A DNA stretch of 64,000 bases from RBG-16-57-9 sp964559475 (GTDB lineage Archaea > Thermoproteota > Bathyarchaeia > TCS64): positions 1-64,000 of the forward strand of contig CAZLHX010000001.1 in NCBI GenBank assembly GCA_964559475.1, in the 5' to 3' direction. The position numbers were made by a program, and so were the translations under genes. Shown piece by piece: positions 8,836 through 18,086 of this stretch. The number at the start of each line of letters is the position of its first letter. The stretch's first letter is position 1. The notes under the pieces were generated by a model. The model was not told where the DNA came from, ran no database searches, and worked only from the letters and a program-made list of their open reading frames with translations.

Positions 8836-9888
8836 ATGAGAGATTTAACAGAAGAGGAATTACAAAGAGCTGAGAAAATTCATAAATCATCTACAGTTGT
8901 GGATACTCATAATGATACAATTCTGCATCTAATTGATTCGCCTCCATTTATAGCTAATCCAGGGGAGCAAATACCCCCTAGACGGAGACTTGGTGAGAGA
9001 TCAGAACACGGACAGATAGATATTCCCCGAATAATCGAGGGAGGGGTTAACTGCCTTATTTTTGCAATGTACGTAAACCCACATTACTCCTCAAGACTTC
9101 TACGCTTACTCCAAATGCTAGATACTTTTCAAAAAGAAACAGAAGAAAACAAAGACACGATAGCCATAGTAAAAAACTATAACGAGATAACTGAGACCAT
9201 AAAAAAAGGAAAAATAGCAGCCCTAATATCAGTCGAAGGAGGAGAGCCTCTTGAAGGCAAAATTGAGACCCTCAGAACGATATGTCGACTGGGAGTTAGA
9301 TCACTGACGCTAACTCACTTTCCAAGAAACCAGTTGGGGGATGGCTCAGGAGCAGATAGTGGGTCACATCTGACCGAATTTGGTAAAGAGGTTGTTCAGG
9401 AAATGAACAAGCTGGGAATGATCATCGATATAAGTCATCTAAATGAGGCTGGGTTCTGGGATGTAATAGAATTAACAAAAGAACCTATACTAGCCACACA
9501 CTCCAACTGTAAAGCCCTTTGCAGTCATCATAGAAACCTTACAGACGAGCAGATTAAGGCAGTTTCTGATACTGGTGGAGTACTTAATCTAAGCTTCTGT
9601 GGTTCATTTTTAAAGAATGGAATTGATTTCGGTGACAAGGCATCTCTTGAAGAGCTCCAAGTCGATGATTGGCTTGATCATTTAGATCATGCTGTAAATC
9701 TAGTGGGCTCAGAATATGTAGGAATTGGGTCGGATCTCGATGGAGGCTGTGGTTTCCCCGATCTCGAGGACATTACAAAGTTTCCCAGACTAACCCAGGG
9801 GATGGTTTACCGGGGGTACTCTGAGAAGGAGATAAAAAGAATTCTGGGAGAAAATAACATGAGAGTATTCAAAGAGGTATTGAATTAA
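8836..9888 (+). CDS. Membrane dipeptidase, peptidase family M19
   Basis: 350 residues. Renal-dipeptidase-family zinc ligands are visible: H and D in VVDTHNDTI, E in SVEGGEPLEG, H in ISHLNEAGF and H in ATHSNCKALCSHHRN, with the terminal IGSDLDGG aspartate. The family hydrolyses dipeptides, often with D-residues at the C-terminal position. There is no signal peptide, so the enzyme is cytosolic. It is followed 57 bases later by a class III aminotransferase, suggesting linked amino-acid use. Confidence 0.9.
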   Translation: MRDLTEEELQRAEKIHKSSTVVDTHNDTILHLIDSPPFIANPGEQIPPRRRLGERSEHGQIDIPRIIEGGVNCLIFAMYVNPHYSSRLLRLLQMLDTFQKETEENKDTIAIVKNYNEITETIKKGKIAALISVEGGEPLEGKIETLRTICRLGVRSLTLTHFPRNQLGDGSGADSGSHLTEFGKEVVQEMNKLGMIIDISHLNEAGFWDVIELTKEPILATHSNCKALCSHHRNLTDEQIKAVSDTGGVLNLSFCGSFLKNGIDFGDKASLEELQVDDWLDHLDHAVNLVGSEYVGIGSDLDGGCGFPDLEDITKFPRLTQGMVYRGYSEKEIKRILGENNMRVFKEVLN

Positions 9889-9945
9889 ATTTCTGGCATT
9901 AATTAATACCTTAATTTTATCTACGTAAACCCCCATCAATAAACT

Positions 9946-11256
9946 ATGAATATTATAGAGAAATATTTTGAACAGAACGAAAAATCCAGACAGCAATTTG
10001 AACAGGCAAAAAAAATCCTACCATCAGGCAATACTCGAAGTGCTCTCTATTGGCCTCCTTTCCCCGTTTATCTTGATAAAGGGAGGAGCAACACAGTGTA
10101 TGATATTGATGGTAATAAAAGGATAGACTTCAACTACAACAACACCACTCTAATTCACGGTCATAACCACCCAGACGTAATGAGAGCAGCACAGGCGCAA
10201 ATAAGAAATGGAACCGTATTAGGCACTCCAACTGAAGCAGAGGTAAAACTTGCAGAGGAGTTGACTTCAAGACTCCAGGGAGCAGATCAAATAAGATTTA
10301 CACCTTCTGGTACTGAAGCAAATATGCAGGCCATAAGACTTGCGAGGGCTTATACCGGTAAGCCCATCATCGCTAAATGCATGGGAGCATACCATGGAAG
10401 CTGGGATGCGGTTCCTTTAACTCCCGATACAGTTGGTATACCAGACGGTGTTGAAAAAAATACCATTTATTTCCCTTATAATAACTCAGTGGAGGCTGAG
10501 AAGAAGATAAAGGAACATAGTGAAAACCTGGCTGCTGTTATTGTTGAGCCAACAATGAGGGATATGACTCCAGAACCAGGATTCCTCGAAACTATAAGAG
10601 AGGTAACCGAAAAGACCAACACCCTCCTCATTTTTGATGAGGTTATCAGTTTCAGATTGAGTCATGGAGGTGCCCAAGAATATTACGGAGTTACTCCAGA
10701 TATAACAACCCTCGGTAAGATTATTGGAGGCGGGTTCGCCGTAGGAGCTTACGCTTCCACCGAAGAAACATTCGAGCCTATAATGATACCTCAAAAAGAA
10801 CTACCTGAAGTATCATTCCCAGAACTTGGCTTCTCAGGAACATTCAATGCACACCCTGTTTCAATGGCAGCTGGTTTAGCGGTCTTAAGAATGCTACGTC
10901 CTTCGGTATATGATGAGCTTGAAAGAATGGGACACCAGATTCGAACAGGTCTAAAAAAAGCTCTAGAAGAGGAGGAAGTATTAGCACATATTGGAGGAGC
11001 AGGCTCCCTATTTCATATAAACTGGACTGACAAGGAAGTAAAGGATCATAACTCATCAAAAACAGGGGACAGAGCATTACATCATTATTTCAATCTTGGA
11101 ATGATGAACAGGGGCGTATTCATACTCGGGCACCCCAACATATCAACTGCCCAGACACCAAGTGATATAAACTATCTAGTAAATTCCGCTCAAGAAACGA
11201 TACAGGAAATGAAACCATTAATTGAGAAGAAAGCTCCACATCTTTTAAGAACCTAA
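9946..11256 (+). CDS. Class III aminotransferase, GSA-aminomutase-like
   Basis: 436 residues of the PLP-dependent class III (fold type I) family. Visible features are the substrate-loop region TPSGTEANMQAIRLARA, the aspartate motif LLIFDEVISFR and the Schiff-base lysine in TLGKIIGGGF. It resembles glutamate-1-semialdehyde 2,1-aminomutase relatives, but this subgroup is broad and no tetrapyrrole genes are nearby, so I do not call it HemL. Its neighbour is an M19 dipeptidase, consistent with transamination of an amino acid released from peptides. Confidence 0.8.
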   Translation: MNIIEKYFEQNEKSRQQFEQAKKILPSGNTRSALYWPPFPVYLDKGRSNTVYDIDGNKRIDFNYNNTTLIHGHNHPDVMRAAQAQIRNGTVLGTPTEAEVKLAEELTSRLQGADQIRFTPSGTEANMQAIRLARAYTGKPIIAKCMGAYHGSWDAVPLTPDTVGIPDGVEKNTIYFPYNNSVEAEKKIKEHSENLAAVIVEPTMRDMTPEPGFLETIREVTEKTNTLLIFDEVISFRLSHGGAQEYYGVTPDITTLGKIIGGGFAVGAYASTEETFEPIMIPQKELPEVSFPELGFSGTFNAHPVSMAAGLAVLRMLRPSVYDELERMGHQIRTGLKKALEEEEVLAHIGGAGSLFHINWTDKEVKDHNSSKTGDRALHHYFNLGMMNRGVFILGHPNISTAQTPSDINYLVNSAQETIQEMKPLIEKKAPHLLRT

Positions 11257-11332
11257 AATTCTAAAAAAACTATTTTATCAAACAAGAAGTCTACAGAAAA
11301 TGAAAGAAATAAGATGTAAAACTATTGAGTAC

Positions 11333-12178
11333 TTAAAGGTTAGTCTCCATGACTATGAAATCTGATGGCTCAAGATCAAATCCATAATCAATAAATTTTT
11401 TCTCAATACTACCTGAAGAAGAAGGAAACAAACAGTTAATTGTTTCAACATTTCTGCTTAATCCTTTTGCCATAGCAAAAGGAATAGACCTGAATCCGTC
11501 ACCAGCAAATAAACCAATATGAAGCTGTTTCCAAGGCATAAAACGAGCTCCTAGGACGATTATACTATCAGTATCAATATCTCGATAAACCATACACCGC
11601 TCAATAAGATACTTCGCTAGTTCAAGGCTAATCTTGTAAAAAGTCCTATTCATGACAATAAATCCACCCCACTTGGTAGAGTTTTTCATCATTAATTCGT
11701 AAGCTTCTATTTGATCGGTTACCTCTTGAAATTCAACATCAAAATCCTTTAAGCGGTCATTAGAGAGGCGGACACCTCTGAAGGACTCATCAAGTTTAAA
11801 GCCGTAACGCTCAGCGAGTCCTTTACTTACAACGTTATTTACACCGGTATACATACGCATCGTTCTAACCCCATGACTACGCGCAATATCATAAAAATGC
11901 TCATAGAAGCGTTTACCAACACCTAATCCTTGTTTACTGGGTATTACTCTTAGAGTCTCCAGCCAGGCAGATCTATCAGGAAGTATTGTGAACTTACCAC
12001 ACCCTACTATTTCTCCATCTATCTCAGCTACACTGAATTCTCCTTTATCATCAGAAACGAACATATCAAACACGTATGGGATGTATCTCAAATTTGGTGT
12101 TGATTTCGATTCAACCCAGATAACTTTCTCTCTATCTGCTGGTCTTGCTTTTCTCAATTTTATATCCAACAAATCCAC
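11333..12178 (-). CDS. GNAT-family N-acetyltransferase
   Basis: 281 residues. The N-terminal half (about 8-150) is a GNAT domain with the acetyl-CoA pyrophosphate loop RVIPSKQGLGVGKRFYEHF and the late motif GLAERYGFKLDES. The C-terminal half (about 160-281) may be a second degenerate GNAT-like domain and carries no clear motif. The acceptor is unknown. The start could be GTG 12178 or TTG at 12172 or 12169; an AGGTGG sequence sits right at the GTG, favouring one of the TTG codons. Confidence 0.8.
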   Translation of the reverse strand: MDLLDIKLRKARPADREKVIWVESKSTPNLRYIPYVFDMFVSDDKGEFSVAEIDGEIVGCGKFTILPDRSAWLETLRVIPSKQGLGVGKRFYEHFYDIARSHGVRTMRMYTGVNNVVSKGLAERYGFKLDESFRGVRLSNDRLKDFDVEFQEVTDQIEAYELMMKNSTKWGGFIVMNRTFYKISLELAKYLIERCMVYRDIDTDSIIVLGARFMPWKQLHIGLFAGDGFRSIPFAMAKGLSRNVETINCLFPSSSGSIEKKFIDYGFDLEPSDFIVMETNL

Positions 12179-12313
12179 CTGATATTAACCCGCAACATAT
12201 GGATATTCTATTTTTTATTGTTTACCCATAAACCAGAGTTTACTACACGTAGCTGTAGCACTACAATTATATTTAACAATGTTTTCTATAGCCTCTATAA
12301 CCGAGGACACAAG

Positions 12314-13507
12314 ATGATGGAAAGAGAACTAGAAGAAACAAAGCAATCAAGATCTCTTGTATGGTCTGTAATACTTCTTCATATGCTAAACCACGTCATA
12401 AGCGGAGCTTTACCAATACTTTACCCAGACATTATGGAAGAATTCAATTTATCATACTCCAGACTGGGTATCCTCCGTTCTGCTGCAACCTTTGCAGCAG
12501 GTTTCCCCCAGTTATTTGTAGGTATATTAAGAAGATGGTTTAGCGGAAGAATTCTGGTAGGGATAGGAAACGTCATAAACTCTATAATGAACATAGCTGC
12601 TGCCTTGAGCAGAGGTTTTTTCCAGTTCTTTGGACTTACGGTCATTGCTGGAATTGGTAGCAGTGCCCAGCATCCAGTAGGTGCATCAATTGTTTCAGCT
12701 GGAACGGATCCAGCAGAAAGGGGAAAAATGCTAGGATTAAACCAAGCAATTCCCTCACTTGCATTCACCTTCACGCCCCTAGTAGCAGCTTATCTATTAA
12801 CACAAATGGGATGGAGAACAGCGCTCGCATTACTCTCCTTACCTGCACTGGCCCTATCAATGGTTATACTTTTCTTCATTAAAGGTAGCAAGACAATAGA
12901 GGCAACTACCAGAGATGCCTTAAATTTCAGTAAACTGAGAGAAGCGATGCAAGACCGTAATGTTCTCTCAATAAGCCTGCTAAGGAGTGTAATGGCGTTC
13001 CGTCTGGGAGTAAGAACCTTCCTTCCTTTATATTTCATAGATATACTTGGATTTACATCAGAACAGAGCAGCATATTATACTCAATATTGCTTTTCGGTG
13101 GTGTTCTTGGGCCTTTTTTCTGGGGATGGCTATCCGACAGACTTAACAGAAAACCATTGATAATTGGGATAATGACTGCCAGCAGCTTTGGTTACTTTAT
13201 GCTCAATTATATTACTGGTTATTGGTCACTGGCAATACTCTTATTTATCATAGGATTTCTGGTTCAAACAGTAATTGTCCAGAGCGTATTATCAGACAGC
13301 GTTGAGAGCACACAGCTTGACCAGATCTTCGGGTTATACTTTACAATAGGATTCACAATTGCATCATTTTCTAGTGTTATCTTTGGATACATAGTAGAGA
13401 TATTCAGCTTCAACCTAGGATTCACCTATATCGCAGCTGTAACCGGAATATCAATAATTCCAGCTTTCTTCATTAGGGAACCAAGAAAACATCCAGAATA
13501 TAGATAG
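12314..13507 (+). CDS. MFS transporter
   Basis: About 398 residues from the ATG at 12314, which follows CCGAGGACAC; the frame stays open for another 32 codons upstream, but that part reads as noncoding. About twelve hydrophobic helices are present. The loop between helices 2 and 3 lacks a clear GxLaDr motif, while the equivalent loop in the second half reads FWGWLSDRLNRKP. Major facilitator superfamily; the substrate is unknown. Context (dipeptidase, aminotransferase, BKACE) suggests an organic acid or amino-acid derivative. Confidence 0.85.
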   Translation: MMERELEETKQSRSLVWSVILLHMLNHVISGALPILYPDIMEEFNLSYSRLGILRSAATFAAGFPQLFVGILRRWFSGRILVGIGNVINSIMNIAAALSRGFFQFFGLTVIAGIGSSAQHPVGASIVSAGTDPAERGKMLGLNQAIPSLAFTFTPLVAAYLLTQMGWRTALALLSLPALALSMVILFFIKGSKTIEATTRDALNFSKLREAMQDRNVLSISLLRSVMAFRLGVRTFLPLYFIDILGFTSEQSSILYSILLFGGVLGPFFWGWLSDRLNRKPLIIGIMTASSFGYFMLNYITGYWSLAILLFIIGFLVQTVIVQSVLSDSVESTQLDQIFGLYFTIGFTIASFSSVIFGYIVEIFSFNLGFTYIAAVTGISIIPAFFIREPRKHPEYR

Positions 13508-13629
13508 AAATCAATAAATCATACATTTTCAAAGCATAATGAGACAGTTAATAATCTATTAAAACAAGAATTTTTATTTCAATTATTGATAGAACCCATA
13601 AATTTTTAGAAAAGACACTCCGTTAAGAA

Positions 13630-14481
13630 TCAAATACCTAGTATCTTCCTTGCTTCATCGGGAGAGGCTATAGGTCGCTCCAACTCTTTAGAAATATTTA
13701 CCACTTTTCTAACAAGATGCGCATTACTCTCTGCAAGAACCCCTCTTCTGAGATATATGTTATCTTCAAAGCCTACACGTACATGTCCGCCCATAACCAT
13801 CCCCACAGCAGCCATAGGAATCTCGTTACGACCAAGGGCACAAACACTCCAAGTCCAGTCATCTGGGATCTGATCTACGCTATACTGTAACATTCTCGGG
13901 TTTGGAAGAAATCCGGTTCTACCAACCATAACAAACTGTACGTGTAGAGGCCCAGGTACTATATCCTTGTCATTCAGCATCTTACAGACGTTTATCATTC
14001 CGGTATCATAAATCTCATGTTCAGGCTTGATGCCGTTCTCCACCATGTAGCTACACCACCTCTCAATCATTTTTACTGTGTTGAGAAAAATATCACCAGT
14101 AGGATGCTCTGCCCACCTATTCATAGTACCCATGTTTAAGCTCATCATGTCAGCCCCTATCTTACAGCGCTCTTGAACAAGCCTATCCCAGACTTCGGGT
14201 GGATTTCCAACACGCCCACCCCCTGTTGTGACGTTTATCACCACATCAACCTCATCCCTAATAGCCTCAATATAATTCTTTAAAACAGGATTGGGATCCC
14301 CCCTCCAAGGCTCACCCGTCTCAGGATCCTTGGCATGTAAATGAACAATGCTTGCACCTTCATTCACACATGCATTAACTTCATCCGCGATCTCATCAAC
14401 AGTACTAGGAACATGAGGAGTACTGGACTTAGATACGTATTCGCCACCTGTAACTGCAGCAGTTATAATCAACTTGTCCAT
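13630..14481 (-). CDS. BKACE family beta-keto acid cleavage enzyme
   Basis: About 283 residues from the ATG at 14481 (a second in-frame ATG lies at 14490). The family uses zinc and acetyl-CoA to cleave beta-keto acids such as 3-keto-5-aminohexanoate, giving acetoacetate plus an acyl-CoA. The metal-binding HxH is visible in GASIVHLHAKDPETGEP, and VNVTTGGG and SLNMGTMN are typical barrel motifs. The TIM barrel is full length. A lysine-fermentation role would need kamA/kdd genes that are not here, so the substrate is open. It is divergent from the corrinoid activator gene. Confidence 0.88.
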   Translation of the reverse strand: MDKLIITAAVTGGEYVSKSSTPHVPSTVDEIADEVNACVNEGASIVHLHAKDPETGEPWRGDPNPVLKNYIEAIRDEVDVVINVTTGGGRVGNPPEVWDRLVQERCKIGADMMSLNMGTMNRWAEHPTGDIFLNTVKMIERWCSYMVENGIKPEHEIYDTGMINVCKMLNDKDIVPGPLHVQFVMVGRTGFLPNPRMLQYSVDQIPDDWTWSVCALGRNEIPMAAVGMVMGGHVRVGFEDNIYLRRGVLAESNAHLVRKVVNISKELERPIASPDEARKILGI

Positions 14482-14586
14482 AATAATCATACTATATTGA
14501 CGCCTGAACAGATAACATTTTACAACATTGGGATGTATATTTTCGCTAATGTTTTATGAGCCCATTAACCAATTCTAGCCAACACA

Positions 14587-16434
14587 TTGTCGATAAAAAT
14601 ACTATTCAATCCCATTAACAGGGAGATAATGGCTGAAAAAGGGGACAATCTACTCGAAAAAATGCGTGAGGAAGACATAAGAATTGAAGCACTCTGCGGG
14701 GGAAAAGGACAGTGCGGAAAATGCAAAGTTATATTAGATTCAGGCAGAGTAAAAAAGAAATCTACAACTCCAGACAAGTTCCTCTCCCCAGAAGAACTGA
14801 AACAAGGATATTATCTGGCATGCATGGTTGAACTCTTAGAGGACTGCGAGTTTACCATTCCAGCTGAGAGTAGGATAGAGAATCCAAAGATACTTCTAAG
14901 CAGTAAAATGGAGCTACCGGAGCCAAAGACTGCTATTAAAAAATACCTGATAGAGCCCATGAGAAAGACAAGTACCAGTCTTTTGCTTCAAAGCAGAGGA
15001 GTAAGGCTCCGAGAGTATAATGGACCATCACCCAGAATATCAGAGGGGATCAATACTCAAATTAACAAGATCGGGGAAGGAGAGATTGCTACCGCTACGA
15101 TTAGCCGAACTAGGGGATTTCCAGAGATAATTAATGTTGAGAAAGGGGATACAAGAGATGAAAAATATGGATTAGCTATAGATATCGGTACTACTACAGT
15201 GGTGGTTATGCTCGTAGCCTTAGATACGGGTGATATCCTTGAATACGGGTCCGGGATGAACAAACAGATCACATACGGAGAGGACTTAGTAACTAGGATC
15301 GCATATACTAGAAGACCTGATGGTCTAAATAAATTGCAAAGCGCTGTTGTAGAGACTATTAATGGTATCATAAAAGATGTAAAGGATAAAACAAGTTTAG
15401 ACATTCTGCAGATTCTCGATGTATCAGTTGGTGGTAACACAGTCATGAACCACCTATTCGCAGGACTTGAGTCCACCTACTTAGAGTTAGCAAACATAGA
15501 AGTCCCGCGGGATCCCATCATTGTGAAAGCCAGAGATGTGGGATTAGAGATTAATCCAGAGACTTACATATACTGTCTTCCGAATGTAAGCAGATTCCTA
15601 GGGGGGGATGCTATAGGTGATGTCCTTGCGGGCAACATGCACAATCGTGATGAAATGAGCTTAATGGTGGACTTGGGTACCAATGGTGAGGTGATCTTTG
15701 GAAATAGGGAGTGGTTATTCTCTGCATCTTGTGCATCTGGACCAGCTTTTGAGGGAGAGGGTGTACGTCATGGTATGCGTGCATCGGTTGGAGGGATCGA
15801 TCATATAAAGATTGACGATGAGAAATTGGAATCAGAGATATCTGTAATTGGAGACGCTAAACCCAAAGGGATCTGTGGCTCAGGGCTTATCGACCTAGTG
15901 GCTGAGCTATTTAGAGTAGGCATCTTGGACTTTGCCGGTAAACTTGTTCCAGATAAGCCTCACGTCAGGGAGGGCAAGTGGGGGCTAGAGTACGTCGTAG
16001 TCCGCGAGGAGAAGACTTCCATTGGTAAAGACATAGTGCTTACTCAACATGACTTAGATTATGTTATAGATTCTAAGGCAGCAGCTTGTGGAGCCATAAC
16101 GGTCCTGATGAAGAAACTCAAGATAGGAATAGAGGATGTAAAAAACATCTTCTTGGCTGGTGCTTTCGGTACCTTCACAGATCTGGAAAACGCGAAACGT
16201 CTGGGGATATTCCCAGAGTTCCCCAACGGGATCATTATTCCTATAGGGAATGGGTCACTCTCAGGAGCATATGCAACACTTATGTCAACTGATAAGAGAG
16301 AAGAGGCAAAAGAAGTCGCAAAAAGGATGGTGTATATCGACCTGCTTGTAGACATTGAGTTTATTGATGAGTACAGTAAAGCCCTTTACCTTCCTGGAGA
16401 TAAGGAATATTTCCCAACTCTTAGCCAAGCTTAA
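14587..16434 (+). CDS. AcsV/RamA-like corrinoid protein reactivator
   Basis: 615 residues. The N-terminal 85 residues are a plant-type [2Fe-2S] ferredoxin domain with C37, C43, C46 and C79. From about residue 195 an ASKHA ATPase domain starts (LAIDIGTTTVVVMLVALDTG), continuing through SVGGNTVMNHLF and FLAGAFGTFTD, the DUF4445 signature. Proteins of this design reduce inactive Co(II) corrinoid to Co(I) with ATP hydrolysis; AcsV serves the acetogen corrinoid iron-sulfur protein. RamA of methanogens instead ends in two [4Fe-4S] motifs, absent here. The likely client is CdhDE. The start is TTG 14587. It heads an operon with two CooC-like ATPases. Confidence 0.85.
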   Translation: MSIKILFNPINREIMAEKGDNLLEKMREEDIRIEALCGGKGQCGKCKVILDSGRVKKKSTTPDKFLSPEELKQGYYLACMVELLEDCEFTIPAESRIENPKILLSSKMELPEPKTAIKKYLIEPMRKTSTSLLLQSRGVRLREYNGPSPRISEGINTQINKIGEGEIATATISRTRGFPEIINVEKGDTRDEKYGLAIDIGTTTVVVMLVALDTGDILEYGSGMNKQITYGEDLVTRIAYTRRPDGLNKLQSAVVETINGIIKDVKDKTSLDILQILDVSVGGNTVMNHLFAGLESTYLELANIEVPRDPIIVKARDVGLEINPETYIYCLPNVSRFLGGDAIGDVLAGNMHNRDEMSLMVDLGTNGEVIFGNREWLFSASCASGPAFEGEGVRHGMRASVGGIDHIKIDDEKLESEISVIGDAKPKGICGSGLIDLVAELFRVGILDFAGKLVPDKPHVREGKWGLEYVVVREEKTSIGKDIVLTQHDLDYVIDSKAAACGAITVLMKKLKIGIEDVKNIFLAGAFGTFTDLENAKRLGIFPEFPNGIIIPIGNGSLSGAYATLMSTDKREEAKEVAKRMVYIDLLVDIEFIDEYSKALYLPGDKEYFPTLSQA

Positions 16435-16499
16435 CCTTTAACTTATCCGATATCAGTATATCCATATTAAAATAGCACACGCAAGGTAACGATGGCAAA

Positions 16500-17270
16500 A
16501 TGGGAGAAACAATCGTAATTACAGGCAGAGGAGGAACAGGAAAAAGTACTTTCACTTCCTTATTTTCAAGGACTTTAGGAGAGAATGGTATAGAACCTCT
16601 ACTAATGATAGATTCTGATCCAGATGAGAGTCTAGCAGATATGATGGGTATTAATCTCAAAAGCAATGGTAAGAAATCTATCGCAGAAGTTCTCGGTGAA
16701 ATACTTAAAGAAAGAAAAATGTCCCAGATGGTAGGAATGTCCCCTACAGATAAGATAGAACCCTTCCTCTTTCAAGAGACTCTATGGGAGGGGAGAAGTT
16801 ATTTCGATTTCCTTAAGGTAGGAGTTAAGTGGATAGAAGGGTGTTATTGTTTACCAGACAGGGCTCTAAGCCAGATTATGGATAGGTGGAGTGAAAACTA
16901 TGTCTACCTGATCGTGGATAGCCCTGCAGGTGTGGAACATCTTAACAGACGTATAACTAAAAAGGTGAAGGATGTCTTCAATATACTTGATCCATCAAAA
17001 AAGAGTTTTGATAATGCATTTAGAACTCATAAACTAATGAATGAAGTAGACATCGAGTTCGATAACTATTACTTGGTTGGCGGGTATAGATTCCCAGAAT
17101 CTCTAGTTAAAGAAGCGAAAAAACAGCCCTTCAAATTCCTGGGAAAAATTGAAGATAATGAAAAAGTTATGAGCTACAACCTTGAAGGAAAGCCATTACT
17201 AGATCTACCGAAAGATAACCCCACTTATCAATCAGTGATCAGTATTGCAAGAAAAGCTGGATACCCCTGA
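16500..17270 (+). CDS. CooC-like nickel-insertion ATPase, first copy
   Basis: 256 residues, MinD/Mrp-type P-loop NTPase with deviant Walker A GRGGTGKSTFTS (residues 9-20) and the switch DSDPDESLADMMG. The CooC metal site CxC is present as C115/C117 in EGCYCLPDRA, followed by the Walker B-like LIVDSPAGVEHL. CooC/AcsF proteins load nickel into CODH or ACS. This copy is more divergent from classical CooC than the next gene, so the two may serve the C-cluster of CdhA and the A-cluster of CdhC respectively. That split is inference. Confidence 0.82.
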   Translation: MGETIVITGRGGTGKSTFTSLFSRTLGENGIEPLLMIDSDPDESLADMMGINLKSNGKKSIAEVLGEILKERKMSQMVGMSPTDKIEPFLFQETLWEGRSYFDFLKVGVKWIEGCYCLPDRALSQIMDRWSENYVYLIVDSPAGVEHLNRRITKKVKDVFNILDPSKKSFDNAFRTHKLMNEVDIEFDNYYLVGGYRFPESLVKEAKKQPFKFLGKIEDNEKVMSYNLEGKPLLDLPKDNPTYQSVISIARKAGYP

Positions 17271-17279
17271 GTGAAATAT

Positions 17280-18077
17280 ATGAAATTAGCTATAGCAGGC
17301 AAAGGCGGTGTAGGAAAAACTTTCACTTCAGCAACTCTATCGAGATTATTAGCCAGAGAGGGTTATAGTGTACTGGCAGTTGACGCTGATCCTAACTTCA
17401 ACCTCGCTTATGCCCTCGGTATTGAGAGAGAAAAAGCTGACGAGATCACTCCCCTAACGGATAATGATGAATTAATTAAAGAAAAAACAGGGGTCTCATC
17501 AGAGGAGTCATATTCTCCAGTATTCAATATGACTCCAACCGTAGATGATATTGTAGACAGGTTCGGAGTAAATACCCCCGGCGGTGTTAAACTTCTAGTA
17601 ATGGGAACAGTGAAAGGGGGTGGAACAGGTTGTATGTGTGGAGCCAACGCACTATTACGGGTTCTGATTCAGCATATCTTGATACAGAGAGGAGAGATTC
17701 TTGTTATGGATATGGTTGCAGGGCTTGAGCACCTTGGTCGAGGTACAGCGAGAAGAATGGATGCCATGCTTGTGGTTGTTGAGCCGCGAATGAAGTCAAT
17801 GGACACCATCAGAAGGATCCTAAAACTATCTGATGAGATTGAAATTAAAGAAATAATGGCTATTGGAAACAAGATATCCAATAAAAATGAAGAAGAATTC
17901 ATCAAGAACCATATGAAAAAACTAGGAATACCCATAGTTGCAATGATACCTTATGATGAATCAGTCGGTGAAGCTGATATGGAGGGAATACCTGCAGTTG
18001 AACATAATCCTGAGTCCCCCGCAATAAAAGCTGTGGAAAACCTAATGTATACACTCATTGAGAGATTTAATCCATAA
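17280..18077 (+). CDS. cooC: CooC-like nickel-insertion ATPase, second copy
   Basis: About 265 residues from ATG 17280 (a GTG at 17271 abuts the previous stop). It has the canonical start KLAIAGKGGVGKTFTSATL and DADPNFNLAYALG switch. The CxC nickel site is C118/C120 in GGTGCMCGANALLR, and MDMVAGLEHLGRGTARRMD is the classic CooC Walker B region. It dimerises through the CxC pair and drives nickel delivery to carbon monoxide dehydrogenase. It is translationally adjacent to the first copy, forming a tandem pair. Confidence 0.88.
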   Translation: MKLAIAGKGGVGKTFTSATLSRLLAREGYSVLAVDADPNFNLAYALGIEREKADEITPLTDNDELIKEKTGVSSEESYSPVFNMTPTVDDIVDRFGVNTPGGVKLLVMGTVKGGGTGCMCGANALLRVLIQHILIQRGEILVMDMVAGLEHLGRGTARRMDAMLVVVEPRMKSMDTIRRILKLSDEIEIKEIMAIGNKISNKNEEEFIKNHMKKLGIPIVAMIPYDESVGEADMEGIPAVEHNPESPAIKAVENLMYTLIERFNP

Positions 18078-18086
18078 AGATCCTCA

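Noticed and set aside
9946..11256. Calling the aminotransferase HemL
   Set aside because: Only general class III features are visible and no tetrapyrrole genes are near.
12421..12774. 117-codon reverse-strand frame inside the MFS gene
   Set aside because: Lies fully antisense to a well-supported membrane transporter and has no family features; shadow frame.
16500..18077. Two CooC-like genes as one frameshifted gene
   Set aside because: Each has its own complete Walker A, CxC and Walker B regions, so they are a tandem pair.
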